Positions 57,597 to 64,000 of a DNA stretch of 64,000 nucleotides are shown piece after piece. The notes under the pieces are model-generated. The model was not told the origin of the DNA and made no database searches. It saw nothing but the letters and a program-made list of their open reading frames with translations. The first letter of the stretch is position 1; every line of letters starts with the position of its first letter. The position numbers were made by a program, and so were the translations under genes. This DNA is from Microbispora hainanensis (GTDB lineage Bacteria > Actinomycetota > Actinomycetes > Streptosporangiales > Streptosporangiaceae): the NCBI RefSeq assembly GCF_006874475.1, contig NZ_VIRM01000019.1:62001-126000 (forward strand), read 5' to 3'.

Positions 57597-58814
57597 GTGC
57601 ACTTAACGACGCGTCGCCGGGCGGCGTGGGCGCTGGTCGCCCTCGCCGTCGGGGCCTTCACCTACGTCACCGCCGAGGTGCTCCCCATCGGGCTGCTCAC
57701 GGTCATGGCGGCCGATCTGGACCGGTCGCCGTCCGAGACGGGCCTGCTCGTGACGGGGTACGCCGCCGTCGTGGTGCTGGCGTCACTGCCGCTCACGCGG
57801 CTGACCCAGCGGGTGCCGCGGCGCAGGCTGCTCACCGTGACGCTCGGCGTGTTCGTCGCGGGGATGCTGCTGACCGCCGTGGCGCCGAACTATCCGACGC
57901 TGCTGGCCGCCCGGCTGCTGGTCGCGGCCACCCAGGCGTTGTTCTGGTCGGTCGCGACCCCGGCCGCGGCGGCGATGTTCCCCCCGGAGATCCGGGGGCG
58001 CGCGATCGCCCGGATGTCGATCGGCAGCTCCCTCGGGCCCGTCCTCGGCGTCCCGGCGGGCACCTGGCTCGGCCAGCAGGTCGGCTGGCGGGCCGCGTTC
58101 GCCCTGGCCGCGGTCGTCGGCCTGATCACCTGTGTCACCGTGGCGACGCTCATGCCCGGCCGCCGGCAGACGGGCGCGGGCTCCGACGGTCACGAACCCG
58201 GCCGCGGCGCGACCCCGGACGCCCGCCGCTACGCGCTGCTCGTCGTCGCCACCGTCATCGGCGTGGGCGGCTATCTCACCGCGTACACCTACATCACGCC
58301 GTTCCTGCTGAACTTCGGCGGCTTCGCCCCGGCCGCGCTCAGCCCGCTGCTGCTCGCGTCCGGGATCTCCGGGGTCGCGGGGACGATCGTGGTCGGCCGG
58401 CTGCTCGACACCCGGCCGAGAGCCGCCATCGCCGGGCCGCTCGCCCTCATCACGTGCGCGCTGCTCGCCCTGTACGCCTTCGGAGCCCTGCACCCGGTGG
58501 CGGTGGTGGCCCTCTGCGTGACGGGCATGTCGTTCAGCGCGCTGGCGGCGGCCATCGCGAGCCGCGCGCTGCAGGTGGCCCCGGGCAGCACCGACATCGC
58601 CTCGGCCGGCACCGGCTCGGCCTTCAACATCGGCATCGCGGGCGGGTCGCTGCTCGGCGGCGCGCTGATCGACCACTCGGGGGTCCGCAGCGTGACCGTG
58701 GCGGGCGCCGTCCTGACCGCCGCGGCGCTCGCCGCCCTGCTGTGCGAACGGTGGATGGCTCCCGCCCGCCCCTCCGCGCCGGAGCGTACGGCCCCGGCGC
58801 GTAGTGGGCGCTAA
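57597..58814 (+). CDS. DHA1-family MFS transporter
   Basis: 405 aa, twelve predicted helices, AraJ/YdhP-like (VTAEVLPIGLLTVMAADLDR, GYAAVVVLASLPLTRL, SIGSSLGPVLGVPAGTWLG). Likely an exporter of arabinose-like sugars or drugs by family; substrate unknown. GTG start with GAAGGAG 5 bp upstream. Convergent with the cystathionine enzyme gene. Confidence 0.9.
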   Translation: MHLTTRRRAAWALVALAVGAFTYVTAEVLPIGLLTVMAADLDRSPSETGLLVTGYAAVVVLASLPLTRLTQRVPRRRLLTVTLGVFVAGMLLTAVAPNYPTLLAARLLVAATQALFWSVATPAAAAMFPPEIRGRAIARMSIGSSLGPVLGVPAGTWLGQQVGWRAAFALAAVVGLITCVTVATLMPGRRQTGAGSDGHEPGRGATPDARRYALLVVATVIGVGGYLTAYTYITPFLLNFGGFAPAALSPLLLASGISGVAGTIVVGRLLDTRPRAAIAGPLALITCALLALYAFGALHPVAVVALCVTGMSFSALAAAIASRALQVAPGSTDIASAGTGSAFNIGIAGGSLLGGALIDHSGVRSVTVAGAVLTAAALAALLCERWMAPARPSAPERTAPARSGR

Positions 58815-58838
58815 GCGGGCGCTGAGATTTCCGACGGC

Positions 58839-59978
58839 TCAGCCGAGGGCCTCGGTGAGGTCGGCCAGCAGGTCGTCGACGGTCTCGATGCCGACCGACA
58901 GGCGGACCAGGTCGGCGGGGACCTCCAGCGGCGACCCGGCGGCCGACGCGTGGGTCATCCTGCCGGGGTGCTCGATCAGCGACTCGACGCCGCCGAGCGA
59001 CTCGCCGAGCGTGAACAGCTTGGCGCGGTTGCAGATCTCGACCGCGGCCTCCTCGCCGCCCTCGACGCGGAACGACACCATGCCGCCGAAACGCCGCATC
59101 TGCTTGGCCGCGACCTCGTGGCCGGGGTGCTCGGGCAGGCCCGGATAGAGGACCTGGACGACCTTCGGGTGCGACAGCAGCAGGTCGACCACGCGCTCGG
59201 CGTTGTCGCAGTGCCGGTCCATGCGCACGCCCAGCGTCTTGAGGCCGCGCAGCGTGAGCCAGGAGTCGAACGGCCCGGCCACCGCGCCCATCGCGTTCTG
59301 GTGGTAGGCCAGCCGCTCGCCGAGGTCGGCCGACCGCGTCACCAGCGCACCGCCGACCACGTCGGAGTGGCCGCCGACATACTTGGTCGTCGAGTGGACC
59401 ACGACGTCGGCGCCGAGGCTGAGCGGCTGCTGCAGGTAGGGCGAGGCGAAGGTGTTGTCCACCACGAGCACCGCGCCGCCGTCGTGGGCGACGGACGCCA
59501 GAGCGGCGATGTCCGCGACGTTCAGCAGCGGGTTCGTGGGCGTCTCCACCCAGATCGCCCTCGTCTCCGGCCGTACGGCGGCGCGCACCGCGTCAAGGTC
59601 GCCGAGCGGCACCGGGTCGAAGGTGACCCCCCACTCCTGGAGCACCCGCGAGAACAGCCGATAGGTGCCGCCGTACGCGTCGTCGGGGATCACCACGTGG
59701 TCGCCGGGCTTGCAGACGGTGCGCAGCAGCGTGTCCTCGGCGGCGAGGCCCGACGCGAAGGCCAGCCCGCGCACGCCGCCCTCGACGGCGGCCAGCGCCT
59801 CCTCCAGGGCGGTCCTGGTCGGGTTGGCCGACCGGCTGTACTCGTAACCCGCCCGCAGGCCGCCCACGCCGTCCTGCTTGTAGGTCGAAACGGCGTATAT
59901 AGGAGGAACGACGGCGCCCGTGTGCGGGTCCGCCTCCTGGCCCGCGTGGATGGCCAGCGTCTCGAAACCTTGGTTCAT
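58839..59978 (-). CDS. Cystathionine gamma-synthase / gamma-lyase
   Basis: 379 aa. Cys/Met-metabolism PLP family: FETLAIHAGQ, YSRSANPTR, PLP-binding Lys in HSTTKYVGGHSDVVGG, SLGGVESLIEHP. Catalyses gamma-replacement or gamma-elimination on homoserine ester or cystathionine; sequence alone does not separate the two. The cystathionine beta-synthase gene lies 124 bp upstream on the same strand, favouring the lyase role in reverse transsulfuration (homocysteine to cysteine). ATG at 59978 chosen; upstream in-frame codons are proline/arginine-rich. Confidence 0.92.
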   Translation of the reverse strand: MNQGFETLAIHAGQEADPHTGAVVPPIYAVSTYKQDGVGGLRAGYEYSRSANPTRTALEEALAAVEGGVRGLAFASGLAAEDTLLRTVCKPGDHVVIPDDAYGGTYRLFSRVLQEWGVTFDPVPLGDLDAVRAAVRPETRAIWVETPTNPLLNVADIAALASVAHDGGAVLVVDNTFASPYLQQPLSLGADVVVHSTTKYVGGHSDVVGGALVTRSADLGERLAYHQNAMGAVAGPFDSWLTLRGLKTLGVRMDRHCDNAERVVDLLLSHPKVVQVLYPGLPEHPGHEVAAKQMRRFGGMVSFRVEGGEEAAVEICNRAKLFTLGESLGGVESLIEHPGRMTHASAAGSPLEVPADLVRLSVGIETVDDLLADLTEALG

Positions 59979-60102
59979 GAGGTCGAGCGTAGCCGCACGC
60001 ACCGCCTGGTCCCGGCGGGTGTGCGGCGGGCGCGCCGACCCGGGAACGCCACGCGGCACCGGCGGTCGACGATCCGGCGCCGGTGCGCGCGAGACAGCGT
60101 GA

Positions 60103-61479
60103 TCAGTGGTTGGCGAGGAAGGCCAGCAGGTCCTGGCGGGTGACCATGCCGACCGGCTTGCCGTCGTCGAGGACCACGGCGGCGTCGGCCTTCTCCAGCG
60201 CCTCGACCGCCCGGGCCACCGGCTCGCCGGAACCGATCATGGGCAGCGGCGCGGACATGTGACCGCCGATCGCGTCCTCCGACCGCACCCGCCCGCGATA
60301 GAGGCCCTCAAGCAGGTCGCGCTCCACGATCGAGCCGATGACCTCGGCCGCCATGACCGGCGGCTCCTCCTTCATGACCGGAAGCTGGGAGACGTTGTAC
60401 TCCCGCATGATCGAGATCGCGGTGCCGACCGACTCGTGCGGGTGGACGTGGACGAACTCGGGCAGCCCCGGCGTCTTGCGGCCCAGCACGTCGCCGACCA
60501 GGCCCTCCTCGCTCGACGTGGTGAGGAAGCCGTAGTCGGCCATCCACTCGTCGTTGAAGATCTTCGACAGGTAGCCGCGGCCGCCGTCCGGCAGCAGCAC
60601 GACCACGACGTCGTCCGGCCCGGCCGCCTGGGCCACCCGTACGGCCGCCACCACCGCCATGCCGCACGAGCCGCCGACGAGCAGCGCCTCCTCCCGTGCG
60701 AGCCTGCGGGTCATGCCGAACGAGTCCTTGTCGGAGACCGCGATGATCTCGTCGCAGATCGTGGTGTCGTACGTCGCGGGCCAGATGTCCTCGCCGACGC
60801 CCTCCACCAGGTAGGGGCGGCCGGTGCCGCCGGAGTAGACGGAACCGACGGGGTCGGCGCCGATGACCTTCACCCGGCCGCCGGAAACCTCCTTGAGGTA
60901 TCTGCCGGTGCCGCTGATCGTCCCGCCGGTGCCGATGCCGGCGACGAAGTGCGTGATCCTGCCCTCGGTCTGCTCCCAGATCTCCGGCCCGGTGGAGTGG
61001 TAGTGGCTCGCCGGGTTCTCGGGGTTGGAGTACTGGTCGGGCTTCCAGGCGTTCGGGATCTCGCGGGCCAGCCGGTCGGACACCGAGTAGTACGAGTCGG
61101 GGTGGTCGGGCGAGACGGCGGTCGGGCAGACGACGACCTCGGCGCCGTAGGCGCGAAGCACGTTGATCTTGTCCTGGGCGACCTTGTCCGGGCAGACGAA
61201 CAGGCAGCGGTAGCCCTTCTCCTGCGCCACGATGGCCAGGCCCACACCGGTGTTGCCGGAGGTCGGCTCGACGATCGTGCCGCCCGGCTTCAGCGCGCCG
61301 CTCCGCTCGGCGGCCTCGATCATCCGCACGGCGATGCGGTCCTTCACCGAACCGCCCGGGTTGAAATACTCCACCTTGGCCAGGACCTGGGCGGGCGCGC
61401 CCGCCGTTACCCTGCGCAGCCGGACGAGCGGGGTGTTGCCCATCAGCTCCACCAGCGAGTCGTGTACGCGCACCGCCAT
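60103..61479 (-). CDS. cbs: Cystathionine beta-synthase
   Basis: 458 aa from the ATG at 61479 (460 from a GTG two codons earlier). PLP domain with PLP-Lys in FNPGGSVKDRIAV, phosphate/substrate loops PTSGNTGVGLA and GTGGTISGTGRYLK; two C-terminal CBS motifs (~340-458, VHPHESVGTAISIMREYNVS, GKPVGMVTRQDLLAFLA) for regulation. Joins serine and homocysteine to cystathionine. AAGGTGG precedes the ATG. With the downstream enzyme it completes reverse transsulfuration. Confidence 0.95.
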   Translation of the reverse strand: MAVRVHDSLVELMGNTPLVRLRRVTAGAPAQVLAKVEYFNPGGSVKDRIAVRMIEAAERSGALKPGGTIVEPTSGNTGVGLAIVAQEKGYRCLFVCPDKVAQDKINVLRAYGAEVVVCPTAVSPDHPDSYYSVSDRLAREIPNAWKPDQYSNPENPASHYHSTGPEIWEQTEGRITHFVAGIGTGGTISGTGRYLKEVSGGRVKVIGADPVGSVYSGGTGRPYLVEGVGEDIWPATYDTTICDEIIAVSDKDSFGMTRRLAREEALLVGGSCGMAVVAAVRVAQAAGPDDVVVVLLPDGGRGYLSKIFNDEWMADYGFLTTSSEEGLVGDVLGRKTPGLPEFVHVHPHESVGTAISIMREYNVSQLPVMKEEPPVMAAEVIGSIVERDLLEGLYRGRVRSEDAIGGHMSAPLPMIGSGEPVARAVEALEKADAAVVLDDGKPVGMVTRQDLLAFLANH

Positions 61480-61595
61480 GACCACCTTGTTTGCCGAAGC
61501 TTGTCAGCCTGCCGTCAGCCGCGATTCCGATAGGGGTGGCCGGAACTCGGCTAGTTTCTTCTTTCAAACCGTACCGTGAGCATGGAGGAGGGCGG

Positions 61596-62570
61596 GTGGT
61601 CTGGACGTCCGGCGCGGTGCGCGCCGCGCGGCGCATCGCCACCGCCGCCGCCCTGGGCGGAGGCGGTCTCACAGCACTGGGAGCGGTCACGTACGGCCTG
61701 CTCATGGCCGAGGCCATGGTGGCCCGGCGCATCGTGGGGCAGCCGCACGGCCTCGACGGCCCGCACTCCGACGGCGTGTACGGCGCCTTCCCCGGAGAGC
61801 CGATCCGGATGGCCGTCCTCGGCGACTCCACCTCCGTCGGTCTCGGCATGACCGACGCCGAGGACACCCCGGGTGTCCGTATCGCGTACGGGCTGGCGGC
61901 GGTGGCCGAGCGCCCGGTGCACCTCACCGTCGTCGGCCAGTCGGGCGCGGCGTCGGTGGACCTCGGCGTCCAGGTGGACCGCGCGCTGGAGGCACGGGCG
62001 GAGATCGCGGTCATCTTCGTGGGGGCCAACGACGTGACCACGGCCACCCTGCCGGCCCGGGCCGTACGGCACCTGCAGAAGTCGGTGCGCCGGCTGCGCG
62101 AGGCCGGCGCGGAGGTGGTCGTGGGCACCTGCCCCGACCTGGGCACCGTACGCCCGATCGCGCAGCCGCTCCGATGGGTCACCCGGCGCTGGTCGCGGCA
62201 GCTCGCCGCGGCCCAGACGGTCGCCGTCATCGAGGCGGGCGGCCGCACGGTGGCGTTCGCCGACCTGCTCGGACCCGAATTCGACGCGAACCCGGCAGAG
62301 ATGTTCGGACCTGATCGTTTTCACCCATCTGCCCGAGGTTACCTACAAGCCGCGTACGCAGTGCTACCGTCTGTATGCGCCGCGTTGGGGTTGTGGCCCG
62401 AGCCGGAACCCGTGCGCGTCGAAGGATCGCAATACCTCTTGGCCGCAATGGCCGTGGAGGAACCCGGCACCGAGGTCACCGCGACCCGTGTCGCCGGCCG
62501 GGCGGTCGGCCCCCATGGACGATGGGCGGCGCTGCTCCGCCGGAGACCCGGGCCGCTTCCGAACGCCTAG
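61596..62570 (+). CDS. SGNH/GDSL-family hydrolase, N-terminal membrane helix
   Basis: 324 aa from the GTG at 61596, which has GGAGGAGGGC upstream; the frame extends further 5' but without a start signal. A membrane helix (~12-33, TAAALGGGGLTALGAVTYGL) is followed by block I LGDSTSVG (nucleophile Ser), block III GANDVT and block V DRFHPSARGY with the Asp-His pair. Likely a membrane-anchored esterase or lipase acting outside. The C-terminal ~60 residues are variable and Arg-rich. Confidence 0.88.
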   Translation: MVWTSGAVRAARRIATAAALGGGGLTALGAVTYGLLMAEAMVARRIVGQPHGLDGPHSDGVYGAFPGEPIRMAVLGDSTSVGLGMTDAEDTPGVRIAYGLAAVAERPVHLTVVGQSGAASVDLGVQVDRALEARAEIAVIFVGANDVTTATLPARAVRHLQKSVRRLREAGAEVVVGTCPDLGTVRPIAQPLRWVTRRWSRQLAAAQTVAVIEAGGRTVAFADLLGPEFDANPAEMFGPDRFHPSARGYLQAAYAVLPSVCAALGLWPEPEPVRVEGSQYLLAAMAVEEPGTEVTATRVAGRAVGPHGRWAALLRRRPGPLPNA

Positions 62571-62617
62571 AGCCGGTTACCTCCTGCGGCCGGGCCATCA
62601 CCCCCTGTAGGAGCGAA

Positions 62618-63985
62618 ATGATCCGGCCCCAGCTGAACCACGCGAAACCCGCTCTGGCGCTCGCCGCGACCGCCGTGCTGGCGGGGAGCGCCCTCACCGG
62701 CTGCTCCGGCGGCGACGAGGCCGCCAAGGACTACCCGGCCTGGCAGAACACGCAGGTGAACGCGGTCAGCCGGGCCACAACGGGAGGCGGCGTCGCGGCC
62801 ACCACCTCCCTGCGGCCCGACGGCTCCCTGGAGACCGTCGTCCTCGACCTCGCCACCGGCCGCCGGCTCTGGGCGCACCCCGCGACGATGACGGGCCGGC
62901 TCCCCGGCATGGGGGTGCAGGCCCCGGCGACCGTGGAGACCGGCGGCGGGCAGGCCGTGGTGATCGCGCTCGATCCCCCCGCCGCCGGCCACAAGGGCGC
63001 CACCCTGGTCGCCAGGGACGCCCGCACCGGCCAGCAGAAGTGGACCAGGCCCGTGCGCTCCACCTTCGGGCCGCAGCGCTGCGGGACGTATGTCTGCGTC
63101 TCCGAGGACACCGCGCTCTCCACTGCGCGGGTCGTGGTCCTCGACCCCCGCGACGGAGCCGTGAAGTGGCGCCTGGCCGGCATCGCCGAGGTCGAATGGT
63201 CCGACGCGTCGAAGGTCGTCATGCTCAGGCTCGCCTCCCACCCCGTGCTGGAGGCCCGCACGCTCAAGGACGGCAAGACCCTCTGGCAGCTGCCGATCGA
63301 GCAGGCCCTCGGCCCCGACGTCGACCTGAGCGGGGGCTGGGCCTTCGGCGCGACGGGCGACAAGATCATCGGGTACGTCGCCCCGTACACCAACCCGGAG
63401 ACCAAGGAAACCTCGACGTTCGGCCTGTTCTCCGCGCGTCTGGCCGACGGCGCCGTCGACTGGATGCGGCCGTCCGTCGTCCGCGTCTACCCGAGCGGCA
63501 ACCCCGCGTACGCGCCGGTCGTCCGCCCGGTCGACGAGCAGGGCCAGTATGGCGGGTTCGCCCGGCTCGACGCCGAGACCGGACGGGTCCTGGGGCAGAT
63601 CACGCCCGCCCAGGTGCCCGGGTCGGGCTGGTGGCTCGCCTTCCCGCCCGAGATGAACAAGCTCGGCTTCCTCAAGCGCGACGCGCCCGGCTCGGTCTTC
63701 GACCTCAGCACCGGCGAGCCGACCCCGGTGAGCGGCGCGACCGGCTGGTCGTTCTGCGTGACCGACCCCAAACCGCTGCCGCTGCGCGGCATGATCCCCG
63801 GGTTCTACTCGATCGCGGCGCTGTGCGAGTTCGACCTGGCCACGGGCAAGCGCAAGAACTCCTCCGCCGCGCCGCCCTCCTGGTTCACGGGCAGCCAGAA
63901 CGGCTGGCGCCTGTGGCGCGACGAGAAGGGCGCCCTCCACGCCGTCAAGGACGGCACCGCCACCACCCCCGGCATGTACGGCTGA
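62618..63985 (+). CDS. Lipoprotein with PQQ-like beta-propeller
   Basis: 455 aa. Signal peptide with lipobox AGSALTGC, then a propeller with PQQ-type repeats (VVLDLATGRRLWAH, VARDARTGQQKWTRP, VVLDPRDGAVKWRL, ARTLKDGKTLWQLP). A cysteine-bearing loop (QRCGTYVCVS) may be disulfide bonded. No PQQ-binding or catalytic set seen, so a sensor, scaffold or assembly role outside the membrane is likely. TAGGAG precedes the ATG. Ends 15 bp before the right window edge. Confidence 0.88.
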   Translation: MIRPQLNHAKPALALAATAVLAGSALTGCSGGDEAAKDYPAWQNTQVNAVSRATTGGGVAATTSLRPDGSLETVVLDLATGRRLWAHPATMTGRLPGMGVQAPATVETGGGQAVVIALDPPAAGHKGATLVARDARTGQQKWTRPVRSTFGPQRCGTYVCVSEDTALSTARVVVLDPRDGAVKWRLAGIAEVEWSDASKVVMLRLASHPVLEARTLKDGKTLWQLPIEQALGPDVDLSGGWAFGATGDKIIGYVAPYTNPETKETSTFGLFSARLADGAVDWMRPSVVRVYPSGNPAYAPVVRPVDEQGQYGGFARLDAETGRVLGQITPAQVPGSGWWLAFPPEMNKLGFLKRDAPGSVFDLSTGEPTPVSGATGWSFCVTDPKPLPLRGMIPGFYSIAALCEFDLATGKRKNSSAAPPSWFTGSQNGWRLWRDEKGALHAVKDGTATTPGMYG

Positions 63986-64000
63986 GTTCACCGCTTGTGC

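Overview
The window is GC-rich DNA of an actinomycete. Evidence for this: GTG starts are common; there are mycothiol (mca), GTP-type PEPCK, short cis-prenyltransferase and DUF4307-type genes; PknB-like kinases, TetR, LysR and AraC-type regulators are abundant; and several transcripts look leaderless. The gene content fits a filamentous actinobacterium, possibly Streptosporangiaceae-like, but the family placement is inference only. Fifty-three protein-coding genes are called, including 55-aa and 30-aa small membrane proteins. No rRNA, tRNA, CRISPR array, insertion sequence or prophage was seen.

Left part (1-9.1 kb): the two unrelated fumarases, class I (cut by the left edge) and class II, flank two Ser/Thr kinases and a 957-aa NACHT NTPase. 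The NACHT stop is only 11 bp from fumC. This kinase-kinase-NACHT block is the best candidate for a conflict or signalling system.

9.1-15.6 kb: 3-hydroxybutyrate dehydrogenase-like SDR, a GAF/PucR-type regulator, an MHS-family transporter, a secreted SNGG-type hydrolase and a second alpha/beta hydrolase form one tightly packed direction. It reads as a pathway that cuts, imports and oxidises hydroxyalkanoate oligomers. 15.6-22.7 kb: a GT2 glycosyltransferase, a lytic transglycosylase with a perfect CRP-type site upstream, a response regulator/kinase/lipoprotein operon, and PhoH.

22.9-32.9 kb: cis-prenyltransferase, pckG (with a repeat-extended C-terminus and four similar operator-like sites upstream), a small protein with a palindrome over its start, an MFS/TetR pair, an oxidoreductase/TetR divergent pair with twin palindromes, NlpC/P60, greA and a DUF4307-like protein. 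33-43 kb: mca, a small membrane protein, GNAT, an unknown protein, a GlxA-type regulator, an NADP-binding reductase-like protein, a DUF255 thioredoxin-fold protein, and a LysR / NTF2-like / FAD-oxidase cluster.

43-64 kb: a bifunctional penicillin-binding protein, Lrp-hpd divergent pair (tyrosine catabolism), RDD protein, M1 aminopeptidase lipoprotein, threonine dehydratase, ROK kinase plus FIST sensor facing a MoxR-type AAA+/VWA pair, a 30-aa membrane peptide, DUF2269-like protein, MFS exporter, the two transsulfuration enzymes (CBS and cystathionine gamma-synthase/lyase), an SGNH hydrolase, and a lipoprotein with PQQ-like repeats at the right edge.

A window-wide oddity is the number of short tandem arrays (10-18 bp units), mostly at or just past gene 3' ends.
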